64,000 nt of DNA from M3007 sp046160625 (GCA_046160625.1 JBJXGZ010000065.1:1-64000), one strand, 5' to 3'. Numbered from the stretch's first letter, positions 15,817 to 23,638 are shown. A program made the numbers and translations. Notes: generated by a model not told the origin, from the sequence alone.

Positions 15817-16986
15817 ATGCCAACCATCGTGCTTGAAATGGAACGCTTGCGAAACCCGTACTCCGGCCTTGGGCAATACTGCCTCCAATTGGGCCACGCT
15901 TTTTTATCCGCCGTAGCTTTAGCGAAGGCGGAGCAGGAAGCCTTGAATTTGGGGTTCGCTTGCCTGGTTCCGCAAGAGCGAATAGGTGAGTTTGGCAAAG
16001 GAATGACTTATAAAGCGGTGAAGCCTTGGCACAAGATAGTTGGGCCATCTTTTGGAGAATCGCTGTGGCACTCTATGCATCAGGATTCGGAATATATGCC
16101 GAGAAGTCGCAAGACACCATTGGCTATTACCATACATGACCTGAATTTTTTGGATCGGCCGGATTATTCTGAAGCAAAAAAAAGTCGCCGATTGGCTGCT
16201 ATACAGCAGAAAATCAATAGAGCCAAGGGCTTGGTTTATATCTCAGAAAATGTGCGCAAATGGGTACACGAACATTTGAAAATACAAGCAGGAACTGTGG
16301 AAAGTGTGATTTATAACGGAGGGAGTTTCGCGGAGCGAATGTCCAATGTCCAATATCCAATATCCAACGTCCAGCGTCCACCCTCCTTCGGCAAGCCTAC
16401 GGCGGGTAAAACGTCCAATGTCAAACGTCCGTTCCTCTTTTCAATAGGCATTCACCCCAAAAAGAATTACCACGTGCTCATGCCAATTTTGGCAACGAAC
16501 AAGGAATACAAATGGATTATTGCAGGGTCAGATAACAGGGGTTATCGCGAAAAAATTGAGCAGGAAGCTGCAAGCGTTGGGGTGGCTGACAGGGTAGAAT
16601 TCTGCGGGCCCATAGGCGATGAAGCAAAGTTGGAATACTACAAAAACTGTACGGCATTGCTTTTTCCGTCGCTTTCAGAAGGTTTTGGGTTGCCGGTAGT
16701 GGAAGCCATGTCATTGGGAAAGCCCGTGTTTCTTTCCAAGCGCACGAGTCTCCCGGAAATAGGTGGAAGCGAAGCTTATTATTTCGATGATTTTGAATCG
16801 CAGACACTGATAGAAACCTTTTCTGCAGGCATGAAAGATTTTGAAAATGACCCGGAAAAACCACAAAGAATGCAAACCTGGGCCGCCCAGTTTACCTGGG
16901 AAAAAGCCGCCAAAAAGTACCTCGAATTCTATAAAGCGATCTTAAGCCCAATATCCCAATATCCAAATATCCCAATATCTAAATAA
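15817..16986 (+). CDS. GT4 family glycosyltransferase inserted in the dcw cluster
   Basis: 389 residues with a GT-B fold of the GT4 (glycosyl transferases group 1) type. Visible parts: N-terminal NPYSGLGQYCLQLG, AITIHDLNFL, the C-domain start FLFSIGIHPKKNYH, and the donor-binding motif FPSLSEGFGLPVVEAMSLGKPV with the two conserved Glu. No signal peptide; cytoplasmic or membrane-associated. Sugar and acceptor cannot be told. It sits between murD and ftsW, where dcw clusters do not usually have a gene. Its coding region contains repeat DNA twice (15907-15932; 16338-16430), and its last residues (LSPISQYPNIPISK) come from the tandem repeat of the following spacer. A second GT4 gene of similar type is at 35504. 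Confidence 0.85.
   Translation: MPTIVLEMERLRNPYSGLGQYCLQLGHAFLSAVALAKAEQEALNLGFACLVPQERIGEFGKGMTYKAVKPWHKIVGPSFGESLWHSMHQDSEYMPRSRKTPLAITIHDLNFLDRPDYSEAKKSRRLAAIQQKINRAKGLVYISENVRKWVHEHLKIQAGTVESVIYNGGSFAERMSNVQYPISNVQRPPSFGKPTAGKTSNVKRPFLFSIGIHPKKNYHVLMPILATNKEYKWIIAGSDNRGYREKIEQEAASVGVADRVEFCGPIGDEAKLEYYKNCTALLFPSLSEGFGLPVVEAMSLGKPVFLSKRTSLPEIGGSEAYYFDDFESQTLIETFSAGMKDFENDPEKPQRMQTWAAQFTWEKAAKKYLEFYKAILSPISQYPNIPISK
15907..15932. repeat. 26-base TCCGCC...GGCGGA repeat inside the GT4 gene
   Basis: TCCGCCGTAGC...GAAGGCGGA, a widespread imperfect palindrome. It codes SAVALAKAE here; in the opposite strand it gives the AFAKATADK peptide often seen as a translated repeat in genomes. Related copies are at 16382-16406 and 59285-59309. 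Confidence 0.75.
16338..16430. repeat. 93-base block of mixed repeats inside the GT4 gene
   Basis: GTCCAAT/ATCCAAT/CGTCCA units, then a CTCCTTCGGCAAGCC...GGCGGG palindrome, then GTCCAATGTC units. The block is in frame and codes about 31 residues (start MSNVQYPISNVQ) between the Rossmann halves, just before FLFSIGIHPKKN. The same GTCCAA units form hairpins or tracts at 33914-33990 and 62905-62945. Confidence 0.85.
16949..16980. repeat. CCAATATC tandem repeat before ftsW
   Basis: Tandem CCAATATC/CCAAATATC units overlapping the 3' end of the GT4 gene. No inverted arm; the same unit occurs at 13062-13083. Confidence 0.7.
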
Positions 16987-16993
16987 CTCAACC

Positions 16994-18127
16994 ATGTCAC
17001 TCGGCAACCGCATAGCAGCAGAACTTCGAGGCGATCGTACCATCTGGATGATCGTGGCCGTGCTGAGCTTGTTCAGCATTCTGGCAGTGTTCTCCTCGTC
17101 CGGCTGGGAGGCATGGCGGAGCCGAGGGGGCAATACCACGGGTATGATCATCGGGCATATCGTGAAGCTGGCTTTCGGACTTTTCCTGGTTTATCTGTGT
17201 CATTTGATACACTATCGGAGATACCAGCAGTTCGCGCGGCCCATGCTATTGCTGACTATACCCCTCTTGATTTTCACGCTGTTTTTTGGCGAAAATATCA
17301 ATGACGCTAACCGATGGATCAGTTTCGCGGGCATTAGTTTCCAGCCCTCTGAAATGGCAAAAATTGCCCTTATAATTTATGTAGCGCGGGCACTGACCCT
17401 CAAGCAGGATTATATCAACAGTCTCAGGCAGGCTTTTTTTCCAATCATCATACCAGTGGTGTTGGTATGCGGTCTAATTGCCCCGTCGAACCTCAGTACA
17501 GCCATGATTTTGTTTGCCACCTGTGTCCTATTGATGTTCATGGGGCGTGTAAGTGCGCAGTACATCATAATGATGATGGTGTTGGGTACGATGGTTTTTG
17601 TAATTCTGGTCGGCATTGGCAAAGTCTACCCTGAACTTGACCTGGTGCGGGTAAATACTTGGGAAAGACGGGTTGAAATTTTCCTCCATGATGAAGACGG
17701 TGGCTTTCAGGTACAGCAGGCCAAAATTGCCATTGCCAAAGGGGGCATTGTCGGCAATGGCCCCGGTAATTCCATGATGCGTCACTATCTGCCCTATTGC
17801 AATGCCGACTTTATTTATGCGATCATCTGCGAAGAATACGGCTTGATTGGCGGCACGATCGTGCTTGCACTTTATGTGCTGCTCTTTTTGAGGAACGTCC
17901 GGCTTGTTACCAATAGCCCCAAAGCCTTCGGTGCATTTCTGGCCATTGGTCTGAGCCTGATGTTGACAGTGCAGGCGCTGGCCAATATGGCAGTCAACCT
18001 GCACCTCGTGCCAGCCACAGGTCTGACTTTGCCATTGGTTTCGATGGGAGGCACAAGTGTAATGTTCAGTTGTATTTCCCTGGGGATGATATTGAGTGTG
18101 TCGAAATATATTGAAGGGCTCGAGTAA
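16994..18127 (+). CDS. ftsW: septal peptidoglycan glycosyltransferase FtsW (SEDS family)
   Basis: 377 residues with about 10 membrane segments. It polymerises lipid II at the septum as partner of FtsI. SEDS signatures: NDANRWISFAGISFQPSEMAKIALIIY (entry loop and conserved Glu), the large periplasmic loop with WERRVEIFLHDEDGGFQVQQAKIAIA, GNGPGNSMMRHYLPYCNADFIYAIICEEYGLIGG, and the C-terminal LTLPLVSMGGTSVMFSCISLGMIL. The ATG at 16994 is 7 bases after the GT4 gene. It is separated from murG by the GxxExxY gene and its repeat arms. RodA is the alternative, but position beside murD/murG makes FtsW the better call. Confidence 0.95.
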   Translation: MSLGNRIAAELRGDRTIWMIVAVLSLFSILAVFSSSGWEAWRSRGGNTTGMIIGHIVKLAFGLFLVYLCHLIHYRRYQQFARPMLLLTIPLLIFTLFFGENINDANRWISFAGISFQPSEMAKIALIIYVARALTLKQDYINSLRQAFFPIIIPVVLVCGLIAPSNLSTAMILFATCVLLMFMGRVSAQYIIMMMVLGTMVFVILVGIGKVYPELDLVRVNTWERRVEIFLHDEDGGFQVQQAKIAIAKGGIVGNGPGNSMMRHYLPYCNADFIYAIICEEYGLIGGTIVLALYVLLFLRNVRLVTNSPKAFGAFLAIGLSLMLTVQALANMAVNLHLVPATGLTLPLVSMGGTSVMFSCISLGMILSVSKYIEGLE

Positions 18128-18128
18128 G

Positions 18129-18702
18129 GCAACGCGGATTACGCGGATCAAACTGATTTCCGCGGATTTTCAAAACGCATAATATTCAAATTATGGAATT
18201 ATTGCACAAAGAATTGACAGACAAAATCCTAAAGGCTTTTTACGAGGTGTATAATCAATTGCAATATGGCTTTCGGGAAAAAATATACCAAAAGTCTATA
18301 GCTTATGAATTGAGACAATTGGGTTTGGAGGTAGAGGAGGAAAAACCGATTTCGGTTTATTATAAGGGAATATTGATGGGGGAATATCGTGCAGACTTGG
18401 TGGTGGAAGGGAAAATAATTCTTGAATTGAAAGCGCAATCAACGATCAAAGATCCTCACGAAGCACAACTGCTTCATTATCTGAGGGCAATGCCAATTGA
18501 AGTTGGCCTTGTTTTGAATTTTGGAATAAAGCCAGAGTTTGTTAGAAGGGTATACGATAATTCACGAAAGCGATTGCCAAATAATCGAAAATGAATATGT
18601 TCAATCTGCGTAAATCCGCACTATCCGCGTAATCCGCGTTAAAATATCCGCGTTAAAATATCCGCGTAATCCGCGTTAAAATATCCGCGTAATCCGCGTT
18701 GC
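18129..18702. repeat. inverted repeat pair enclosing the GxxExxY gene
   Basis: A perfect 20-base inverted repeat, GCAACGCGGATTACGCGGAT at 18129-18148 and its exact complement at 18683-18702, starts 2 bases after the ftsW stop and ends 3 bases before the murG ATG. Inside the right flank (18601-18702) are several ATCCGCGTTAAAAT and ATCCGCGTAATCCGCG direct copies. Folded, the whole GxxExxY gene is in the loop. An empty hairpin with the same units lies at 61054-61232. Confidence 0.88.
18193..18594 (+). CDS. GxxExxY family protein
   Basis: 133 residues, full length for the GxxExxY family. The name motif is GFREKIY (Gly26, Glu29, Tyr32). The later segment GEYRADLVVEGKIILELKA has the Asp...Glu-x-Lys pattern of a PD-(D/E)XK nuclease-like fold, which is inference; no activity is established for the family. 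No signal peptide or membrane segment. It separates ftsW and murG, which normally adjoin, and lies in the loop of a long inverted repeat. Base composition is more AT-rich than the neighbouring dcw genes, in line with an acquired gene. Confidence 0.9.
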   Translation: MELLHKELTDKILKAFYEVYNQLQYGFREKIYQKSIAYELRQLGLEVEEEKPISVYYKGILMGEYRADLVVEGKIILELKAQSTIKDPHEAQLLHYLRAMPIEVGLVLNFGIKPEFVRRVYDNSRKRLPNNRK

Positions 18703-18705
18703 AAT

Positions 18706-19848
18706 ATGAGCGATCAAAAACTGAAAATATTAATAACCGGCGGCGGTACCGGAGGCCACGTTTTCCCGGCCATCGCGATCGCTGACGCTATCAAAAAAAT
18801 GCGCCCGGATACAGAATTCCTGTTTGTGGGCGCAATCGGCAAGATGGAAATGGAGCGTGTGCCAAAAGCGGGATACGCCATTGAAGGACTGAACATTGCA
18901 GGGTTTCAAAGGAGCATGAGTTTGAAAAACCTCTCTTTCCCGTTCAAACTCTTGAAAAGCCTCTGGAAGGCCCGGAGCATAGTGCGAAAGTTTCAGCCGG
19001 ATGTAGTGATTGGGACGGGTGGATATGCCAGCGGGCCGGTAATGCAGGCAGCACAGCGCGCAGGCATCCCGACGCTGATACAGGAGCAAAATTCCTACGC
19101 CGGAGTGACGAACAAGATTTTAAGCAAAAAAGCTGCCAGGATATGCGTGGCGTACGATCACATGGAGCAGTTTTTTCCGCAGGACAAAATTGTATTCACA
19201 GGTAATCCGGTGCGCTCCGACATTCTGGACCTGAAAGGCAAACGAGAGGAAGCATTGGAATACTATGGGCTTGACCCGGAAAAGAAAACAATCGTGGTCA
19301 TTGGTGGCAGCCTCGGAGCCAGGACGCTGAATAATGCAATGCGGGACAATGTGGAGTTTTTTGAAAAGTACTCCCTCCCAATAGGGGAGGGCCGGGGTGG
19401 GGTGGAGATTCAGGTGATTTGGCAATGCGGAAAATTCTACGAGTACGAATACTCCGCGATGGAAACGGCCAAATTGCCCAATGTTCAGTGCCGTGAATTT
19501 ATTGACCGGATGGATTTGTTGTACGCGGCTGCAGATGTGCTGATTTCGAGGGCAGGGGCTTTGACTATCAGTGAATTGTGCTTGGTCGGAAAGCCGGCCA
19601 TTCTCGTCCCTTCACCCAATGTGGCCGAAGATCATCAAACGAAAAATGCACTTGCGTTGGTAGAAATAGGGGCCGCTCGCTTCGTTCACGATGGCGATGC
19701 GGGAGAAAAAATGCTGCAAGATGCACTGCTGATCCTGGAAAGCGAAGCGCTTGCGTTCAGTCTCAGCGAAAGTATCCGACAGTTGGGAAGGCCCAATGCT
19801 GCAGAAACGATTGCAAGAGAAGCCATTAAGTTAACTGAGAAAATCTAA
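18706..19848 (+). CDS. murG: UDP-GlcNAc:lipid I N-acetylglucosaminyltransferase MurG
   Basis: 380 residues of the GT28 family. It adds GlcNAc to lipid I to give lipid II at the inner face of the membrane. N-terminal ILITGGGTGGHVFPAIAIADAI is the glycine-rich loop; GTGGYASGPVMQAAQ and LIQEQNSYAGVTNK bind acceptor; ISRAGALTISELCLVGKPAILVPSP is the UDP-GlcNAc site. A GC-rich repeat (19371-19407) is read in frame as YSLPIGEGRGGVE between NVEFFEK and IQVIWQCGK, where other MurG proteins have only a short loop. Start ATG follows the repeat arm by 3 bases. Confidence 0.95.
   Translation: MSDQKLKILITGGGTGGHVFPAIAIADAIKKMRPDTEFLFVGAIGKMEMERVPKAGYAIEGLNIAGFQRSMSLKNLSFPFKLLKSLWKARSIVRKFQPDVVIGTGGYASGPVMQAAQRAGIPTLIQEQNSYAGVTNKILSKKAARICVAYDHMEQFFPQDKIVFTGNPVRSDILDLKGKREEALEYYGLDPEKKTIVVIGGSLGARTLNNAMRDNVEFFEKYSLPIGEGRGGVEIQVIWQCGKFYEYEYSAMETAKLPNVQCREFIDRMDLLYAAADVLISRAGALTISELCLVGKPAILVPSPNVAEDHQTKNALALVEIGAARFVHDGDAGEKMLQDALLILESEALAFSLSESIRQLGRPNAAETIAREAIKLTEKI
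19371..19407. repeat. CTCCCTCCC/GGGGAGGG repeat inside murG
   Basis: CTCCCTCCCAATAGGGGAGG followed by a G-rich tail to 19407. It has the form of a dispersed intergenic hairpin repeat but is translated here, in frame, in a surface loop. Confidence 0.75.
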
Positions 19849-19852
19849 AAAT

Positions 19853-20218
19853 ATGAAAATCAACATTTTAACAATTGCACTGACACTCTTTACCATTACT
19901 GCTTGTCAGAAAGCAAACGACAAAAACCCAGCCTTGTTCGGCAAATGGCAGGGAACAGAATGGCTTATCATGGACAAACCCAGTGGCATGGATGCAACAC
20001 AAGTAAGTTTTGAGTTTAAGGAAGACGGTACGTATTCAGCCCAATTCGGCACTCAAAAGCAAGCGGGAATCTGGCGCACCGAAAATGACAAACTCTACAC
20101 GACCGAAACCGGCAAAAAAGAAATTCTGGTAAAACTCCTCAAATACGACGGTGCGGCGCTGGATTTTGAAATGAATCGTGGCGGACAGAAGGAGATATTG
20201 AAACTGGTAAAAAAGTAG
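19853..20218 (+). CDS. small lipoprotein, lipocalin-like
   Basis: 121 residues. N-terminal lipoprotein signal with lipobox TITAC (Cys18). The mature part (GKWQGTEW...VSFEFKEDGTYSAQ...GIWRTENDKLY) has the strand pattern of the small lipocalin-like domains common in Bacteroidota, in which a tryptophan near the N-terminus and a DGTY turn are typical. No specific ligand can be inferred. It lies 4 bases after murG and 3 bases before the HepT-like gene, so it is probably cotranscribed. It is not a usual dcw member and may have arrived together with the toxin-antitoxin genes, which is inference. Confidence 0.7.
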   Translation: MKINILTIALTLFTITACQKANDKNPALFGKWQGTEWLIMDKPSGMDATQVSFEFKEDGTYSAQFGTQKQAGIWRTENDKLYTTETGKKEILVKLLKYDGAALDFEMNRGGQKEILKLVKK

Positions 20219-20221
20219 GCA

Positions 20222-20659
20222 ATGGAAAACAAAGATATAAGGTGGATACAACGCTTTCAGAATTACAGAAAGGCCCTCGAACACTTGCGTGAAGCCGTGG
20301 CATTAAGTAAAACCCGGTTATTGTCCAATTTGGAATCGCAAGGCCTGATTCAAGGATTTGAATTTACCCACGAGTTGGCCTGGAAGACTATGAAGGACTT
20401 TTTAGAAGACAAAGGAATATCTAACCTAATAGGATCAAAAGACTCGACGAGAAATGCATTCCGAGAAGGTTTAATTACTGACGGTGAGGGATGGATGGAA
20501 ATGATAAAAAGCAGGAACTTAACTTCTCACACTTACAACGAAGAGGTAGCGGAAGGAATAACCAAAGACATACTTGAACTATACTTCGATCTTTTTGAAA
20601 CATTCGAGCAAAAGATGGAACAATTGCGCGCAAGAGAACAAGGTTCATTTTCCAAGTAA
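20222..20659 (+). CDS. HepT-like HEPN toxin (HI0074 family)
   Basis: 145 residues of the HI0074/nucleotidyltransferase-substrate-binding family, HEPN superfamily helical bundle. FQNYRKALEHLREAV and GFEFTHELAWKTMKDFLE are the conserved helices. The HEPN ribonuclease motif Rx4HxY is complete: Arg98, His103, Tyr105 in SRNLTSHTYNE. In the studied HepT/MntA systems HepT is an RNase (HEPN) toxin and MntA neutralises it by AMPylating the tyrosine of this motif. Here the partner domain is encoded 8 bases downstream, fused to MurC. All catalytic residues being present suggests the toxin is intact. Location inside the dcw cluster is very unusual. Confidence 0.88.
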   Translation: MENKDIRWIQRFQNYRKALEHLREAVALSKTRLLSNLESQGLIQGFEFTHELAWKTMKDFLEDKGISNLIGSKDSTRNAFREGLITDGEGWMEMIKSRNLTSHTYNEEVAEGITKDILELYFDLFETFEQKMEQLRAREQGSFSK

Positions 20660-20667
20660 AGAACAAT

Positions 20668-22377
20668 ATGAGGTTCGGATTGAAAGAAACAGTCATAGAG
20701 AAACTCAACGGTGTCTTCGGCAAGTATCCCGAAGTTGAACGAGTTATAGTGTATGGCTCGCGGGCAAAAGGCAATTTTAAGAATGGCTCGGATATAGACT
20801 TGACTTTGGAAGGCAAAAACCTCAGCCGCTCAAAAGTCTATAAAATTGAAGACGAAATAGACGATTTGTTGCTGCCGTACATGATTGACCTGTCTATCAA
20901 AAATCAAATTCAAAACCCTGACTTGATTGACCATATTCAACGTGTAGGCCAAATTTTTTACCAAAAGAAACACCCTGAAAAAGCCAACGAAAGCAATGCT
21001 GACATGGAATTCAACGCTATAAAAAAAATCTACTTCATCGGAATCGGAGGCATCGGAATGTCGGCCCTGGCCCGCTACTTCCGCCTGCATGGCGCGGAGG
21101 TACACGGCTACGACCGAACGGAGACCGAGCTGACTCGTGCGCTCGTGTCCGAAGGGATGCAAGTGCACTATGACGACGATGTGAAGCAGATTCCGGATGG
21201 CGTTGACCTTGTAGTATGGACTCCCGCAGTGCCTAAAGACCACGCCGAATTGAACTGGTTTATCGAGCGGAAATACACTTTGAAAAAACGCGCGGAAGTG
21301 CTCGGCATCATCAGCCGCGCCAAAAAGTGCGTGGCTATCGCTGGCACGCATGGGAAAACCACCACCTCTACCATGACGGCCCACCTGCTCCGCGCATCGG
21401 GTGTAGATGCAACGGCTTTCGTGGGGGGGATTTCCGGGAACCTCGGCTCCAATTTCGTGGAAGGCAAAAGTGACTGGGTCGTTGTGGAGGCCGACGAGTA
21501 CGACCGCTCGTTCCTGCACCTCAGCCCGGATGTGGCGGTTTTGAACTCGATTGATGCCGACCATCTCGACATCTACGGCACGCCCGAAGCGGTGGTGGAT
21601 TCGTACAAGCAATTCGCCCGGAAAATCAAACCCGGAGGCAAACTGATTTACAAACACGGGCTGCCCCTCGAAGACGTGGCCGCAGAACTGCTGGCTACTG
21701 GCCGATTCGTTTTCACATTTGGCATTGAAGAAGGATATTACGAAGCCTACAACGTGCATGTGATAGATGGACAAACGGCCTTCGGCCTGAAATCAAGCAT
21801 CTTCGATTGGAGCGATTTGCGATTGAATTACCCAGGCAATCACAATGTGCTGAACGCCACGGCAGCTATTGCGGCTACGCTTGCAGCCGGCGGATTTTCA
21901 ACCGAATTGCGTGCAGCACTTGCTGGTTTCAAAGGGGTGAAACGCCGCTTTGAGACCATAATTAAAACTACCGAAACTGTGTACGTGGACGATTACGCCC
22001 ACCATCCCGTGGAACTTGAAGCTGCGATTCAGGCAGCCCGCTCGCTTTACCCTGGCAAGCGGCTCACGGGGATTTTTCAACCGCACCTGTTCACCCGCAC
22101 CCGCGATTTCGCAGACGCTTTTGCAACAGCTCTGGACAAATTGGACGAGTGCATTTTGTTGCCGATTTACCCGGCCCGCGAACTGCCATTACCCGGTGTG
22201 AACTCGGAAATGCTGTTGGCTAAAATGACCTTGAAAAACAAGCAATTAGTACAAAAAAACGACCTGATTCATGCACTTAAAACCCTTCGCCCCGAGGTCT
22301 TGCTGACCATGGGCGCGGGGGATATTGATACATTAATAGAACCTATCAAAAACTCATTGACCACATTAAACCATTGA
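20668..22377 (+). CDS. murC: MntA-like nucleotidyltransferase antitoxin fused to UDP-MurNAc:L-alanine ligase MurC
   Basis: 569 residues in one uninterrupted frame. Residues 1-~97 are a minimal nucleotidyltransferase: GSRAKGNFKNGSDIDL (Gly30-Ser31 ... Asp42-x-Asp44) is the full metal-binding motif, and LPYMIDLSIKNQI gives a further Asp. After a short linker (KKHPEKANESNAD), residues 113-569 are a complete MurC: IYFIGIGGIGMSALARYF, P-loop GTHGKTTTS (226-234), VEADEYDRSF and VDDYAHHPVE. Met113 (ATG at 21004) is where MurC proteins normally begin, so a separate MurC could also be made by internal initiation. Whether the fusion protein or both forms exist cannot be told from sequence. MurC adds L-Ala to UDP-MurNAc; the MNT part should AMPylate the HepT tyrosine. 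Confidence 0.9.
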   Translation: MRFGLKETVIEKLNGVFGKYPEVERVIVYGSRAKGNFKNGSDIDLTLEGKNLSRSKVYKIEDEIDDLLLPYMIDLSIKNQIQNPDLIDHIQRVGQIFYQKKHPEKANESNADMEFNAIKKIYFIGIGGIGMSALARYFRLHGAEVHGYDRTETELTRALVSEGMQVHYDDDVKQIPDGVDLVVWTPAVPKDHAELNWFIERKYTLKKRAEVLGIISRAKKCVAIAGTHGKTTTSTMTAHLLRASGVDATAFVGGISGNLGSNFVEGKSDWVVVEADEYDRSFLHLSPDVAVLNSIDADHLDIYGTPEAVVDSYKQFARKIKPGGKLIYKHGLPLEDVAAELLATGRFVFTFGIEEGYYEAYNVHVIDGQTAFGLKSSIFDWSDLRLNYPGNHNVLNATAAIAATLAAGGFSTELRAALAGFKGVKRRFETIIKTTETVYVDDYAHHPVELEAAIQAARSLYPGKRLTGIFQPHLFTRTRDFADAFATALDKLDECILLPIYPARELPLPGVNSEMLLAKMTLKNKQLVQKNDLIHALKTLRPEVLLTMGAGDIDTLIEPIKNSLTTLNH

Positions 22378-22385
22378 CCACATTC

Positions 22386-23156
22386 ATGCAATTACCCCGT
22401 ATCCGCTACGACCGCATAGCATGGCTAATGTTCCTCCTCATCATTGGGATGATTTGGTACATAGCTCGCAGTCGCAAGGCGAACACATTTGCCGAAGGGC
22501 TGCAGGTGAATGTAGTGGCATTGCCCAGTGGTGACAAACTGATCAGTGAGCGTGATGTGCGACAAGCCCTGCTGGCGGCATTTGGAAGCGATCTTGAAAA
22601 CTCAGAGCTCGCCAACCTTCAGGTAGAGCGTATGGAGCGCGTTTTGGAAGGCGACCCGTTTGTGAAAAACGCCGATGTGTACATTGACCAAAACAATCAA
22701 CTCCATATCAAAATTGACCAAAGAGAACCAGTGCTTCGTGTACTCGACAACAATGGCAACAATTATTACCTCGACGCAGCAGGCAAAAAGATGCCTCCGT
22801 CTAAAAACTTCGCTGCACGTGTGATCGTGGCCACAGGCAATGTTTCGCCTTACACCCCTGAATTCCGTGAAAAGCGAAAAAGCACCTTGAAAGACCTGTT
22901 TCACATCACGCAGACTTTGCTGACCGACGAGTTTTTAAAATCGTTCATTCAGCAGATACATGTGAATAACAGGGGAGAATTCATCATGGTACCACTCGTT
23001 GGTGACCAGAAAATAGAACTCGGCTCAGCGCGAAAATTGGAGGACAAACTGAACCGACTGAAGATTTTTTACCAGCAGGGAATGCCGTATGAAGGCTGGC
23101 GGAAGTACGAAACAATCAACTTGAAGTATAATGGACAAGTGGTTTGCAGGCGGTAG
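22386..23156 (+). CDS. ftsQ: cell division protein FtsQ/DivIB
   Basis: 256 residues from ATG at 22386. One N-terminal membrane helix (~15-32, IAWLMFLLIIGMIWYIA) and a periplasmic POTRA and beta domain: KLISERDVRQALLAAFG, LANLQVERMERVLEGDPFVKNADVYIDQNNQLHIKIDQREPVLRV is the POTRA-to-beta transition typical of FtsQ. FtsQ recruits FtsL and its partners and regulates the septal synthase. A TTG at 22374 overlapping the murC stop (TTGA) could add four residues. It overlaps the following membrane-protein gene by 26 bases. Confidence 0.9.
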   Translation: MQLPRIRYDRIAWLMFLLIIGMIWYIARSRKANTFAEGLQVNVVALPSGDKLISERDVRQALLAAFGSDLENSELANLQVERMERVLEGDPFVKNADVYIDQNNQLHIKIDQREPVLRVLDNNGNNYYLDAAGKKMPPSKNFAARVIVATGNVSPYTPEFREKRKSTLKDLFHITQTLLTDEFLKSFIQQIHVNNRGEFIMVPLVGDQKIELGSARKLEDKLNRLKIFYQQGMPYEGWRKYETINLKYNGQVVCRR

Positions 23157-23487
23157 ATTTTGGCTCAACGTGCTGGTTTGGACAAACCTAATAACCAGCC
23201 TTTTAGCAGCAGGAATGAGTTTGCTTTTCGCAGCTGAAGATAGTTTTGGAGGTTCTTGGTGGAATGTAGCACAGCTGATTTTAGGCCATTTGTTGAAGAT
23301 TTTTGGATTGGTTGGAATATGGAGAAAATCGAAGTTAGGCATTGCAATGATGGCATCTGGAATGTCGATTTTAGTTGCTTTTTATTGGCCATTAGATTGG
23401 GAAGACCAGTTGACTCAATTCTTCCTTTTCGATTTAGTGATTTTGATTTGGGCGGTTTGGATTTTTGGAACGAATCGTAAAGAATGA
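23131..23487 (+). CDS. small membrane protein overlapping ftsQ
   Basis: 118 residues, not recognised as a named family. About four hydrophobic helices: ~9-33 (FWLNVLVWTNLITSLLAAG), ~46-64 (NVAQLILGHLLKIFGLVGIW), ~70-86 and ~96-112, with positively charged loops. It starts 26 bases before the ftsQ stop in another frame, which suggests translational coupling. Then comes a gap and the ftsA promoter, so it ends the first transcription block. It could be a real, local divisome-linked gene or an acquired orphan; the membrane pattern and overlap make a chance frame unlikely. Confidence 0.6.
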   Translation: MDKWFAGGRFWLNVLVWTNLITSLLAAGMSLLFAAEDSFGGSWWNVAQLILGHLLKIFGLVGIWRKSKLGIAMMASGMSILVAFYWPLDWEDQLTQFFLFDLVILIWAVWIFGTNRKE

Positions 23488-23547
23488 AAATGGGAAACTA
23501 TTTCCATTTAAAACAAAAAATGTGATACAAAAAATTTAAAATACAAA

Positions 23548-23555
23548 TACCTTTG
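23548..23555 (+). promoter_or_regulatory. candidate -7 box for ftsA
   Basis: TACCTTTG fits TAnnTTTG, 84 bases before the ftsA ATG in an AT-rich spacer (23488-23638). The -33 TTG is not clear. Confidence 0.45.
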
Positions 23556-23638
23556 ACGCGGGAAAGAGTTTCGACCGCCGAGTGGGTATTGTGAACAAAA
23601 ATAACACCGAAACTCAATTCACTTAAATTCAACACATT

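Noticed and set aside
20830..21774. 314-codon open frame on the minus strand over the MNT-MurC gene
   Set aside because: Shadow of the MurC coding strand; no domain, and it would overlap the whole essential gene.
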